DNA of 42,718 nucleotides from Candidatus Pacearchaeota archaeon (lineage in GTDB: Archaea > Nanobdellota > Nanobdellia > Pacearchaeales > GW2011-AR1), in NCBI GenBank assembly GCA_019662115.1, contig JAIFVW010000003.1:1-42718 (forward strand), read 5' to 3'. Positions 8,197 through 17,895 of the stretch are shown here, one piece after another. The number at the start of each line of letters is the position of its first letter. Within the stretch, counting starts at the first letter, position 1. The position numbers and the translations under genes are program-made. A model generated the notes under the pieces. That model made no database searches. It was given only the letters and a program-made list of their open reading frames with translations, and was not told the DNA's origin.

Positions 8197-10935
8197 GTGG
8201 TGAAGCAGAGATACTTAGCTGATGAGAATTTTAGTAAATTGGTCCAGTGTTTATTACTTTTTGGTCTAGCTGCGATCGCAGTTATCATTATAGGGGCATT
8301 TGTTTCTGCCTCAACCCCTGGAAATATTGCTTCATGCCAGGTCTTAAATGTTTCAGGCAATTACAATCTGACACAAAGTATCTTCAATGCCAGCTTTAAC
8401 TCCACAGGCTGTTTTACCATTAATGCCTCTCACATAGACTTAAACTGCAACGGATTTACTCTTAGAAATATAACTTTAGGTCAACCAGCTATTCGCGCTA
8501 TTACTGTTGTAAATACAACTGTCCGCAACTGCAATATTCGGATGGATTCCGGAATTGGCATTGAATTCAGAGATGTTAATAATTCTGTTATTGTTAACGC
8601 AACTGTTTCTAATACTGTGACAGGTATTTCTCTTGCAAGCAATGTTGGAGGTTACCCTTATTATAATAGAATTGTGAATAGTACACTTAATCTTAACTCC
8701 TTAGGAGTTGGTCTTGGATTTAGCTCGAACATTTCCGGAAGCAGCATCAATTCCAATACTATTGGAGTATCTGGCGATAACATGATTGTCTATGGAAACA
8801 CCTTTAGCGGCAACACACAATCTGTTTCAAATGGCGGAGGTGGAGGTATTGACAATATTTCCTCTAATCTTTTTACAGGAGAGGATGGGAGTAGCATCGT
8901 AAACTCCACTGCTGGAACTAGAATCTTCAACAATACTTTTTCAGATGTAATTGATGCTATTACTTCCGGCTCTGGTCTTATTATAGAGAATAATACGTTT
9001 TTTGGGTTTAATACTGCGATCAGCATTTATTCAAATAATATCATTAGAAACAATAGTATCTCAAGTGGTGTTAATGCGATTGAGTTTGTAGGCACATCTT
9101 CAACTGGAAACAATCTATCAGGCAACTACATAAGTTCTTTTTCAACGCATGGAATACACGCTCTTGAAGACTTTGGACCAAATAATATTTTTGTTAATAA
9201 CATTATACAATCAGGTAGTAGCGATGGAATTTTTATCGAGGACAGTTTCTTTAATCCCATCTTGATCAATAATACCATCTCAAGCAATGCCGGAAATGGC
9301 TATGTTGCTGCTCCTGGTCCTGTGAACATGATTGGAAACAATATTAGTTTCAATGGATTGAGTGGAATATACCTTTCTTCTGGAAATCACAATATAACTA
9401 ATAACATAGTTAGCTCAAATGGAAGATACGGAATTTACATTCCTGGAGGTAGTGAAAATAATAATGTGTACAGTTTTAATAGAGTGATCTCAAACAACTT
9501 TTCAGGAATTTATTTAGATAATGGATTTGTATATGACAATGTTACCATTAATTCTAATATCATCAATTCGAATAGGCAGTACGGTATCTATGTTGGTAAC
9601 TTAATAGGTAACAATACCCTGATTAACAATTCATTATACAATAATAGCAAGGGAATTTTGCTTAATCAGAGCTATAACAACATTATCGGTGCGACCATTA
9701 ATAGTACTTATGGAGGCCCTGCTTTGGAGATCATCGCTTCCAATTCTACCTTTAACAATACTCTTAACATCAGTATTGTTGTGACCAATACTAATTCCTC
9801 ATACTTGGACCTTAATCTATCTTCTGTTGTAAATCTCAATCGAACATACATAATTAATAGCTATATAGAGGACTATTCATTTGGCAAGGCTGGGGGTCTC
9901 ATCAATTTCAAAAATACTCAGTATGGCGAGATACGATTTTTACAGCCAATTAATGGTAGCGGAGCAAATCTTAGTGGAGATGTAAGAATTGAAAATAATA
10001 AAATAACTGTAGATGGAACCCAAAAGAACTTGAATAAGAGCGCTAATGTGACATTTTACAACCTAGCTACAAATTTTGATGTGCCTTTTATTTTTAGAGA
10101 TGACATCTTATGCTCTTCCAATATATGCTCTAACTTCACTTCGTTGAACGCAGGCAATGTCAGCTTTAATGTGACTGGTTGGGGAAGCTATAGGATAGGA
10201 GTTGTATCCACTCTTCCGGATAGCGGAGGCGGTGGAGGCGGTGGAGGAGGGGGCGGAGGTACATCAAGTGTTAGACCGGTATTGCTCAAATTATTGTTGC
10301 CAGATCCTATTTCGTCTGAGAAGAATGGAAGGATTGTCTTGCCAATTAGATTGGAGAATAAGGGATCTACTGATTTAAATGGCATTGTGGTCAAGGCAGC
10401 AGTTGCGAAGAATGGTATTGTAAGAAGTGATTTGCTTGCGTCATTTGATACATCAATAATCTCTTCTTTACCTATTGGAGCTTCCCGGAATATTACGCTA
10501 ATTGTTGATGTAAATACAGAGGAAGAGGGAGTATATGAGATTCTTTTGAATGCAACTGTCAGAGATCCGGCATATCAAGACAATGGAAAGATATTTTTGA
10601 CGGTAGGGCAGGGAACACAAATTAAAGACAAGGTGCTCTTAACGGAAGAGTTAATTGCGCAGAATCCTGAATGTCTTGAGATAAAGGAGACAGTAGATGA
10701 GGCTAAAGATCTTATAGCTAGGGGACAACAGCAGGCAGGAGAGGACAAGCTTGATGAGGCCATTGACTCATGTAAAAGAGCAATCTCACAGAAAGTGTCT
10801 ACGACACATAAGAATATCTTTGTCCAGAGCTCGATATTTATCTATGTAGGAGGAGCAATAGCAGTCTCCTTTATTGCAGGTATAGGGTATTATCTCTACA
10901 AACGATGGAGATTCACAAAATATTACGGCTACTAA
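8197..10935 (+). CDS. Surface parallel beta-helix protein with Gly12 linker, CARDB-like domain and C-terminal TM anchor (GTG start)
   Basis: N-terminal STPGNIASCQVLN...NCNGFTLRN parallels the previous gene. Beta-helix rungs, GGGGGGGGGGGG linker, C-terminal hydrophobic segment followed by a basic tail (YKRWRFTKYYGY). Confidence 0.8.
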   Translation: MVKQRYLADENFSKLVQCLLLFGLAAIAVIIIGAFVSASTPGNIASCQVLNVSGNYNLTQSIFNASFNSTGCFTINASHIDLNCNGFTLRNITLGQPAIRAITVVNTTVRNCNIRMDSGIGIEFRDVNNSVIVNATVSNTVTGISLASNVGGYPYYNRIVNSTLNLNSLGVGLGFSSNISGSSINSNTIGVSGDNMIVYGNTFSGNTQSVSNGGGGGIDNISSNLFTGEDGSSIVNSTAGTRIFNNTFSDVIDAITSGSGLIIENNTFFGFNTAISIYSNNIIRNNSISSGVNAIEFVGTSSTGNNLSGNYISSFSTHGIHALEDFGPNNIFVNNIIQSGSSDGIFIEDSFFNPILINNTISSNAGNGYVAAPGPVNMIGNNISFNGLSGIYLSSGNHNITNNIVSSNGRYGIYIPGGSENNNVYSFNRVISNNFSGIYLDNGFVYDNVTINSNIINSNRQYGIYVGNLIGNNTLINNSLYNNSKGILLNQSYNNIIGATINSTYGGPALEIIASNSTFNNTLNISIVVTNTNSSYLDLNLSSVVNLNRTYIINSYIEDYSFGKAGGLINFKNTQYGEIRFLQPINGSGANLSGDVRIENNKITVDGTQKNLNKSANVTFYNLATNFDVPFIFRDDILCSSNICSNFTSLNAGNVSFNVTGWGSYRIGVVSTLPDSGGGGGGGGGGGGTSSVRPVLLKLLLPDPISSEKNGRIVLPIRLENKGSTDLNGIVVKAAVAKNGIVRSDLLASFDTSIISSLPIGASRNITLIVDVNTEEEGVYEILLNATVRDPAYQDNGKIFLTVGQGTQIKDKVLLTEELIAQNPECLEIKETVDEAKDLIARGQQQAGEDKLDEAIDSCKRAISQKVSTTHKNIFVQSSIFIYVGGAIAVSFIAGIGYYLYKRWRFTKYYGY

Positions 10936-10972
10936 GAAAGGATTATAAACCTTTATCGCTTTCTGCATCCGA

Positions 10973-11980
10973 ATGAAGAAGGTGATTCATAGTTCTCATA
11001 GTTCTGACAAGAAGCTAAGCGGTGCTCAGGTTGAAGAAGTTTCAAAGACATTGCTTAGAGTAAGAGATGAAGTGTCAAAAGTTTTTTTTGGTCATGGTGA
11101 CACTGTAGATTCTCTCCTTAGAGCTTTATTGTGCGATGGACATGTATTAATTGAGGGAGTTCCTGGAATTGCCAAAACCCTTCTTATAAAATCCCTAGCG
11201 CATGTTTCTGGATGCAGCTCAAAGAGAATACAGTTTACAGTTGATCTTCTTCCTACTGATATAGTAGGACTAACAACCTATGAGCCAAGACACGGATTTA
11301 AGGTTGCTAAAGGCCCGATCTTTGCCCAGTTCATAATTGCTGATGAAATAAACAGAAGCCCTCCAAAAACACAGTCTGCTCTTATTGAAGCGATGCAGGA
11401 AAAGCAGGTCACTATTGGAAATCATACATATCCTCTTCCCTCTCCATTTTTTGTCATGGCCAACCAGAATCCACTTGAGCATGAGGGAGTTTATTCTCTT
11501 CCAGAAGCCCAGCTGGACAGATTTCTCTTTAAGGTACTTTTAGGATATCCTGACGAAGCACATGAGGAGAAGATTATGGAGGACAACGTTACCTTCAAGA
11601 AATTTGAATCTCTCAGCCTGAAACCTGTTATCTCACCTGAAAAGATACTTCAGATGCAGAAGATTACACATCAGATATATCTTGATCCTAAAATAAAAAA
11701 ATATATTGTCTCTCTTGTATCTCGGACCAGAAAAAAAGATTTTCATCATGGGCAATATATCCAACTAGGTGCATCTCCAAGAGCAACGATTGCATTATAT
11801 ATCGGAGCCAAAGCAGAAGCTCTGCTAAAAGGAAGGAATTATGTAATTCCTCAGGATGTCAAGGCTGTTGCTTACGATTCATTAAGACATAGGCTTATAC
11901 TTTCTTATAGAGCAAGGGCAGAAGGAGTTACAGTTGATGCAATAATCCATGATCTTCTAAATACTATTGAGACTCCATAA
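10973..11980 (+). CDS. MoxR-family AAA+ ATPase
   Basis: Walker A-like EGVPGIAKT, Walker B IIADEINRSPPKTQSALIEAMQE, sensor FFVMANQNPLEHEGVYSLPEAQLDRF. Confidence 0.95.
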   Translation: MKKVIHSSHSSDKKLSGAQVEEVSKTLLRVRDEVSKVFFGHGDTVDSLLRALLCDGHVLIEGVPGIAKTLLIKSLAHVSGCSSKRIQFTVDLLPTDIVGLTTYEPRHGFKVAKGPIFAQFIIADEINRSPPKTQSALIEAMQEKQVTIGNHTYPLPSPFFVMANQNPLEHEGVYSLPEAQLDRFLFKVLLGYPDEAHEEKIMEDNVTFKKFESLSLKPVISPEKILQMQKITHQIYLDPKIKKYIVSLVSRTRKKDFHHGQYIQLGASPRATIALYIGAKAEALLKGRNYVIPQDVKAVAYDSLRHRLILSYRARAEGVTVDAIIHDLLNTIETP

Positions 11981-12879
11981 TGGTCAGGCTTAATGTTGAT
12001 GTCGCAAGCAGGATTTCCGAGCTTCAGGGTTCTATAAAGGAATTTGAGCTGAATACAAAACTATATCATACAATCCTTAGGGGGAAAGGCCTTGAATTTG
12101 ATAGCTACAGGATGTATTCAGAAGGAGACGATGCCTCTATTATTGATTGGAAGGCAAGCACAAGATCCAATAAGCTTTTAGTCAAGCAGTATAAGGAAGA
12201 GAAGAATATTGGAGTTTTATTCGTCATAGATATAGGAGAACACATGGTTTTTGGATCTACGGACAAGCTTAAGTGTGAATATAGTGCTGAACTTGCGGCG
12301 TCTCTTGCAAATCTTATCTTAAATTCAGATGACAAGGTAGGGCTTGTCCTTTTCAACGACTCTGTTTCATATAAGCTTCCTCCGGTCAAGGGGCAGAATC
12401 AGCTTGATTTGTTCGTGGATATTCTTTCCAATTCATTAACATATGGAGGAGGATGCGATATGGGAAAAGTTTTTTCATATCTAGTTGATTTCATAGACAA
12501 CTCTGTAAGTGCTGTTTTTATTATTTCAGACTTCGTGAGATTGAAGGAAAAAGACTTTTCTTCGCTCCGGCTTTTAGGGAATAAATTTGAGACTGTTGCC
12601 ATAATGGTAAAGGACCCAAGGGACAAGGAGCTTCCCCAAGTGTCAGGGGAATTTATCATAGAAGATCCATCAACTGGTAATCAGCTTCTTATTGATCCAA
12701 AAGAGGCTAAGGAGGGATATCAGCATTATGCTTCTGAACAGGAAAAATTTGTCAGGTCAAGTCTTCAGAGATCGGGCATTGATTTGCTTGAGCTAAGCAC
12801 TGTGTCTTCATTTATTCCTCCTCTGACAGTTTTCCTAAATGAGAGAGCGAGGGAGAAAAGGAGTCCAGTATTCTTATGA
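11980..12879 (+). CDS. DUF58 domain protein
   Basis: RGKGLEFDSYRMYSEGDDASIIDWKASTRSNKLLVKQYKEEKN is the DUF58 signature; overlaps the MoxR stop. Confidence 0.93.
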   Translation: MVRLNVDVASRISELQGSIKEFELNTKLYHTILRGKGLEFDSYRMYSEGDDASIIDWKASTRSNKLLVKQYKEEKNIGVLFVIDIGEHMVFGSTDKLKCEYSAELAASLANLILNSDDKVGLVLFNDSVSYKLPPVKGQNQLDLFVDILSNSLTYGGGCDMGKVFSYLVDFIDNSVSAVFIISDFVRLKEKDFSSLRLLGNKFETVAIMVKDPRDKELPQVSGEFIIEDPSTGNQLLIDPKEAKEGYQHYASEQEKFVRSSLQRSGIDLLELSTVSSFIPPLTVFLNERAREKRSPVFL

Positions 12880-13796
12880 TAATCAGCTTTAGTCATCCAT
12901 TTTATCTTTTCTTTCTTTTTGTAATTCCACTTATTATCCTAATACATTTTGTATCAATAAAGACAAGGAGAAAGGATGCGCTGAAATTTTCAAATTTTGA
13001 AGCAGTCGCTAGAATTAAAGGGGTTGACCTATATTCCAAGAATATCGTTATACTTTCATGCAGTATATTGATATCTTTTCTACTGGTTTTTTCTATTGCT
13101 GGCACGATAGTGCAGAGGGATGCTCTTACAAGCTCTTCCTCCATTGTGATCGCCATTGATTCTTCAAGAAGCATGGAAGCCAGGGATATTTCTCCTAGCA
13201 GACTTGAAGCAGTCAGAGACAGAATTTCATCTTTTGTTGCTTCTTCTCCTGCAGGGACTAGAATGGGCGTGGTTTCTTTTTCAGGTGCAACTCTTATAGA
13301 GCAGGATGTTACAGATGATAGGCAGCTTGTAAGCGAGTCAGTTAAAAATATACAGCTAAGTTCTATTGGAGGAACTGATTTGTATGAATCCATTGTAACT
13401 GCTACCAATCTATTAAAAAATGAAGAATACAAGGCAATCATCCTTTTGAGTGATGGGAGATTCAATGTGGGCAATATACAGGAGGCTGTTGACTATGCAA
13501 ATAAGAATTCGGTAGTTGTTGACACCATTGCTGTCGGCACGGAAGAGGGAGGAGAGACTACTTATGGAATTTCCAAGGTTGAGTTAGATTCCTTACAATC
13601 TATTTCCTACCTTACCGGAGGCCAGTCATTTCAGGCAACATCTTCTGGCGAGCTTGCAGATTCGTTGCAAAAAATAAGGGATTTGAAGATAAGGAAGGTT
13701 TCCACAGATATGTCGCAGTATCTTTCCATTGCAGCATTATTCATTTTCATTTTTGAGTATATATTATTCAATACAAGGTATAGAATATTTCCTTAG
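12876..13796 (+). CDS. VWA-domain membrane protein (BatA/BatB-like)
   Basis: Two N-terminal TMs, MIDAS DSSRSM, SFSGATLIEQDVTDD, ILLSDGRFNVG, C-terminal TM. Confidence 0.92.
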   Translation: MIISFSHPFYLFFLFVIPLIILIHFVSIKTRRKDALKFSNFEAVARIKGVDLYSKNIVILSCSILISFLLVFSIAGTIVQRDALTSSSSIVIAIDSSRSMEARDISPSRLEAVRDRISSFVASSPAGTRMGVVSFSGATLIEQDVTDDRQLVSESVKNIQLSSIGGTDLYESIVTATNLLKNEEYKAIILLSDGRFNVGNIQEAVDYANKNSVVVDTIAVGTEEGGETTYGISKVELDSLQSISYLTGGQSFQATSSGELADSLQKIRDLKIRKVSTDMSQYLSIAALFIFIFEYILFNTRYRIFP

Positions 13797-14449
13797 ATAA
13801 GATGATGGCCAGAATCGGTGTTTATCTTGCTTGTAAGTTTCTTTTCTATTCTTTCTAGAACATCCATGCTTCCTATAGCTTTGTGTTCCGCTTCTTCCTT
13901 AACTTCTTCTTTTTTCTGTATAGGCTGTGTTTGAGCAGGTTGCGGAGTTGATTGAGGAGATTGAGGCGGCTGTTGCTGGGATTGTTGAGGAGTTGGTTGT
14001 ATTTTTATTTCATTTTGCTTCTGGTCTTTTTGAATTTCTTTTTCATGAGCTTTGTTCAATATGGAAAGAAATTCATTAGTAAGAGCTTCAACCTGAGGCC
14101 TTCTTATTTCATCACCGGAATAGAGCGCTTTCAGCATCTTTTGGCAGAAATGCACAAGCTCATTTTTTCTTTTGCGATAAAGAGAGTCGATCATTTCTGC
14201 ATAATCATCATGAGGTGCAAAGGAGTATGTTTCTCTTAGGTATTCTTTTACAGTCTTATTCAGGTGGTCAAGCATCTCACGGCTACTTCTGGTTTTTCCC
14301 ACATTGTCTACTTCAGATGTAAATATTGTATTTTTGTCTATAGTCTGAGGAGCATGAGGGATAAGTCTTCTTTGGAATATTATAAGAGCTATGCATAAGA
14401 CTACCACAATTGTCGCGACAATAACAAGAAGCTGTGACGGATCAAGCAT
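13793..14449 (-). CDS. Single-TM protein with DUF4129-like cytoplasmic helical domain and P/Q-rich linker
   Basis: One TM (QLLVIVATIVVVLCIALIIFQRR), then helical EMLDHLNKTVKEYLRETYSFAPHDDYAEMIDSLYRKRK and a QQPPQSPQSTPQPAQTQP linker. ORF track begins at TTG 14521; ATG 14449 preferred. Confidence 0.65.
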   Translation of the reverse strand: MLDPSQLLVIVATIVVVLCIALIIFQRRLIPHAPQTIDKNTIFTSEVDNVGKTRSSREMLDHLNKTVKEYLRETYSFAPHDDYAEMIDSLYRKRKNELVHFCQKMLKALYSGDEIRRPQVEALTNEFLSILNKAHEKEIQKDQKQNEIKIQPTPQQSQQQPPQSPQSTPQPAQTQPIQKKEEVKEEAEHKAIGSMDVLERIEKKLTSKINTDSGHHLI

Positions 14450-14539
14450 TACAAATTCACTTCCATTGGGAGGTAAATAATAGGAGGTATAAAAATCTTC
14501 TCTCGATAGAATTAAAAACAACTGGCATCTTTTTGTATT

Positions 14540-14905
14540 ATGAGAATTTATAATGAGGCTGGAAGCTGTGATTTGGACGCAAAAAGGCTTTCCTTTCTTG
14601 GAAAAGCAACAGGATTAATGTTTAAGTCATCATCAACCCAGAATTTACTTTTTGAGTTTAATGGATATGTCAGGGCATCCATTACATCCTGGTTTGTATT
14701 TTTTCCGTTTATGGCTATCTGGCTCGACGATAAAAACAGAATTCTTGAGTGGAAGGTTGTAGATCCTTTTGTCCTGCGCATACTTCCAAAGGAAAAGTTC
14801 AGGAAGCTCGTCGAGGTTCCCCTTCATGAACGCAACAGAAAGATATTGGATTTTGTCGTCGGAAAAAGAAAAGGTTTAAATAGAGCGATGATTAGAAATA
14901 GCTAG
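14540..14905 (+). CDS. DUF192 family protein
   Basis: ATGLMFKSS...LLFEF..........SWFVFFPFMAIWLDDKNRILEWKVVDPF matches the DUF192 layout. Confidence 0.7.
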   Translation: MRIYNEAGSCDLDAKRLSFLGKATGLMFKSSSTQNLLFEFNGYVRASITSWFVFFPFMAIWLDDKNRILEWKVVDPFVLRILPKEKFRKLVEVPLHERNRKILDFVVGKRKGLNRAMIRNS

Positions 14906-14935
14906 AAAGTATTTTAATTCAAAAAGGAGGTTGAC

Positions 14936-15061
14936 ATGGGAAAAGTAATTTTAAAGAATGCCATTGAAAGAAAACACGGACATCTATACTACGTTGACTC
15001 CAAAGGAAACGTATGTGAGGCTAAAATGGCTCGTGGTGGCAGAAAAAAGAAAAAGAAGTAG
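14936..15061 (+). CDS. 41-aa basic small protein MGKVILKNAIERKHGHLYYVDSKGNVCEAKMARGGRKKKKK
   Basis: Uninterrupted 42-codon frame absent from the ORF track, preceded by strong Shine-Dalgarno aaaggagg 7-8 nt before ATG. Protein-like composition with poly-Lys tail. Confidence 0.8.
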   Translation: MGKVILKNAIERKHGHLYYVDSKGNVCEAKMARGGRKKKKK

Positions 15062-15121
15062 CTTTTAGTTACTTCAAGTTTTTTTATATTCACACTTTAT
15101 TTGCTTGTTTTTAATCTATTA

Positions 15122-15307
15122 TTAGCCTTCCCCTCTATGATGGGAATGGTGTTTTTCTCTTTTGATCCTCATTAGATGCTCTAGAGGATTTCTATCTAAT
15201 TCTTGGCTTTCCTTACTATTAACTTTTTCTTCATAACCTCGAGGTACATTTATACGAGGAGAATACTTCCGTTCTGAATCTTTATTAGAATACTGTCGAG
15301 AAAACAC
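15122..15307 (-). CDS. Hypothetical small protein (GTG start)
   Basis: TATA-like cttataaata on the - strand about 25 nt upstream of GTG 15307 suggests a leaderless gene divergent from kae1. Confidence 0.4.
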   Translation of the reverse strand: MFSRQYSNKDSERKYSPRINVPRGYEEKVNSKESQELDRNPLEHLMRIKREKHHSHHRGEG

Positions 15308-15357
15308 AATAGCATATAGTCAGTATTATTTATAAGGATGTCTATAATATATTGGAT

Positions 15358-16320
15358 ATGATATTAGGGATAGAATGCACTGCACATACATTCGGCGTAG
15401 GGATTGCCCATAAAGGCAAGATTCTTGCAAATGTGCGTGACATGTACAAGACCGAGAAAGGAGGGATTATTCCTATGGAAAGTGCAAAACATCATAGGAC
15501 TGTTGCAGAGTCCATTTATTCTAAGGCAATTGAGATATCTGGAATTAAGGAAAAAGAAATTAAGGCTATTGCAGTCTCGAATGCTCCCGGCCTTGCTCCA
15601 TGCTTGCTTGCCGGCCTGGAATTTGCAAGGAAAAAGGCAAAAGAACTTAACATTCCTCTTGTTCCAGTCAACCATTGCATTGCTCATCTTGAGATTGGAA
15701 GAAGTCTAGGAGCAAAGGATCCTGTTCTATTATATTCTTCAGGCGCAAATACACAGATTATTGCATATGCTTCTGGAAAATATAGGGTGTTTGGTGAGAC
15801 CTTGGATATAGGAATTGGAAATTTTATTGACAAGGTTGCAAGGCATATGGGCATGGGATTCCCTGGAGGGCCTCAGATTGAGATAAAGGCAAAGCAAGGG
15901 AAATATATTGAGCTTCCTTATTCCATAAAGGGAATGGATGTATCATTTTCAGGAATGCAGACTAAGATTCAACAGTTGTTTGATAAAGGGATTTCAGCAG
16001 AAGATCTAAGCTATTCTCTTCAGGAGACTGCATTTGCTATGCTTGTTGAGGCTGCTGAGAGGGCGCTTGCACATACAGGCAAGAGAGAGCTTGTTTTAGG
16101 AGGAGGTGTTGCCTGCAATGCAAGATTTCAGGAGATGTGCTCTATAATGTGTGGCGAAAGAGGGGCTAAATTATTCTGTCCAGATAAATCCCTTTTGGTA
16201 GATAACGGGGGAATGATTGCTTATACAGGAGAATTACTTTTTAATGCAGGCATTCAGGAAAAAGATATTGATATAAAGCCAAGGGAAAGAACTGATGAGG
16301 TAAAAGTTGCCTGGAGATAA
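15358..16320 (+). CDS. kae1: Kae1 (tRNA t6A threonylcarbamoyltransferase)
   Basis: MILGIECTAHTFGVGIA, HHRTVAESIYSKA, NHCIAHLEIGR, SGANTQI, GGGVACNARFQEM. TATA tttataag about 27 nt upstream of ATG 15358. Confidence 0.95.
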   Translation: MILGIECTAHTFGVGIAHKGKILANVRDMYKTEKGGIIPMESAKHHRTVAESIYSKAIEISGIKEKEIKAIAVSNAPGLAPCLLAGLEFARKKAKELNIPLVPVNHCIAHLEIGRSLGAKDPVLLYSSGANTQIIAYASGKYRVFGETLDIGIGNFIDKVARHMGMGFPGGPQIEIKAKQGKYIELPYSIKGMDVSFSGMQTKIQQLFDKGISAEDLSYSLQETAFAMLVEAAERALAHTGKRELVLGGGVACNARFQEMCSIMCGERGAKLFCPDKSLLVDNGGMIAYTGELLFNAGIQEKDIDIKPRERTDEVKVAWR

Positions 16321-16350
16321 TATTATAAACGACTATCTGCATTCTAGTGG

Positions 16351-17208
16351 ATGAAAAAAGGGCTGAGTGATATTATCACAACTGTTCTTATCATCCTTCT
16401 TGTGCTTGCCGCGGTAGTTATTGTTTGGTCTTTTATCAGGCCTGCCATAAAGAATGCAGGAGAGGGTATAGAGTCTGATTCACTGTCAACAGTATTAACT
16501 GTTATTCCTGATAGTATAGCATATAATCCCTCATCAAAATCCATAAGGTTCATAGTCAAAAGAGGAATTGGTGGAGGGGAAATGGTTGGATTTACTATCA
16601 TTCTAGAGGATTCCGATGGCAAGAGTGCAACATTCAGAGGGTATGAATCAACTCCCTTGAAGGAATTTGAGACTGTTCAGGTAAATATAACTAACTTTTC
16701 TCCTCTTACATCAGTAAAGAAAATTCTTTTAGTTCCTTTGATTAAGAATCCTCAGACTGGGAAAATCATTGTTGGAAAAATCCCAGGTAGCTATGTTGTT
16801 AGCTCTGCATCTAATTCAACTGTGAATACGGGATCTTCATGCGGCAATAGAATTGTTGACAGTGGTGAGCAGTGCGATGGCAATACTCATATCATTAACT
16901 GCCTAGCAACTCAGTATGGTTATTATGGAACACAAACTTGTAATCAAAATACTTGTAAATGGAATAATGACTGTACAGTCATAGGCAATCCATATTGTGG
17001 AGACGGAGTTGCCCAGGCTGGAGAGTCGTGTGACGGAAATGATTTCTTTGCAGATGACTCGGGAAATGTACCTCAAACGCAACAGGAAATTGAATCGGAT
17101 TCTCAATGCAGCAATTGGATTAATGCCCCAGGGAATGATCAGTTGTATGTTACTTGTACATCTTCTTGTACTAGAGATGAGTCTCAATGCGTACAAGGCG
17201 GCGCATAG
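16351..17208 (+). CDS. Archaeal type IV pilin-like protein with Cys-rich (DUF4215-like) C-terminus
   Basis: N-terminal MKKGLSDIITTVLIILLVLAAVVIVWSFI class III signal-like segment. C-terminal CGNRIVDSGEQCDGN and CGDGVAQAGESCDGND repeats. Confidence 0.75.
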   Translation: MKKGLSDIITTVLIILLVLAAVVIVWSFIRPAIKNAGEGIESDSLSTVLTVIPDSIAYNPSSKSIRFIVKRGIGGGEMVGFTIILEDSDGKSATFRGYESTPLKEFETVQVNITNFSPLTSVKKILLVPLIKNPQTGKIIVGKIPGSYVVSSASNSTVNTGSSCGNRIVDSGEQCDGNTHIINCLATQYGYYGTQTCNQNTCKWNNDCTVIGNPYCGDGVAQAGESCDGNDFFADDSGNVPQTQQEIESDSQCSNWINAPGNDQLYVTCTSSCTRDESQCVQGGA

Positions 17209-17287
17209 TTCTTGAACCAAAGGGTTTATAAATCATTATTTCAAAAGAATATAAACCTATGAGGTATTAAATCATACGGAGGTCATC

Positions 17288-17593
17288 ATGGACTTCTATA
17301 CCATCGTTGAAAAAGCAAGAAAAACAGGAAAAGTAGACAAGGGAACCAATGAAGTGACGAAAGCGGTAGAGAGAGGTGTCGCTAAATTGGTCGTTTACGC
17401 AAAAGATGTAGAACCAAAAGAAATTGTTATACATCTTGCAGTGCTATGCAAGGAAAAGAAAATTCCTTGTGTTGAAGTTGATTCCAAGCAAAAACTAGGA
17501 TTGGCTGTAGGCATTGGAGTAAACACATCTGCTGTTGCTGTTATTCAAGCTGGAGACGCTGATAAAGAAATTGCTCAGATCAAATCTAAGTAA
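17288..17593 (+). CDS. rpl7ae: Ribosomal protein L7Ae
   Basis: [59 protein letters not shown]-like ggaggt upstream. Confidence 0.97.
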   Translation: MDFYTIVEKARKTGKVDKGTNEVTKAVERGVAKLVVYAKDVEPKEIVIHLAVLCKEKKIPCVEVDSKQKLGLAVGIGVNTSAVAVIQAGDADKEIAQIKSK

Positions 17594-17607
17594 TTTTTAA
17601 TTTTATT

Positions 17608-17895
17608 ATGGCACAAAAACAACAAAAACAAGAAAACAAGACGCAAGAAACGACAAAGCCAGGCAGGCTTAGCATGGAAGAGGCAGTTAATGCTGTCGTT
17701 GAGGAGATTGTAGGAAGAACAGGAGCTAGAGGAGAGGTAACTCAAGTTAAGGCTAAAGTATTATCAGGAAGAAATGAAGGAAGGAGTATGCGAAGAAACG
17801 TCAAAGGCCCTGTAAAAATTGGGGACTTACTAACACTCAGAGAAACTGAAATTGAGGCCAGAAGAATTCGTGGAAGCGTAGGGAGATCTGTATAA
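17608..17895 (+). CDS. rps28e: Ribosomal protein S28e
   Basis: [56 protein letters not shown]. Confidence 0.96.
   Translation: MAQKQQKQENKTQETTKPGRLSMEEAVNAVVEEIVGRTGARGEVTQVKAKVLSGRNEGRSMRRNVKGPVKIGDLLTLRETEIEARRIRGSVGRSV

Noticed and set aside
12902-13474. 190-aa - strand ORF
   Set aside because: Lies fully antisense to the VWA gene, which has clear MIDAS motifs; no recognisable protein family.
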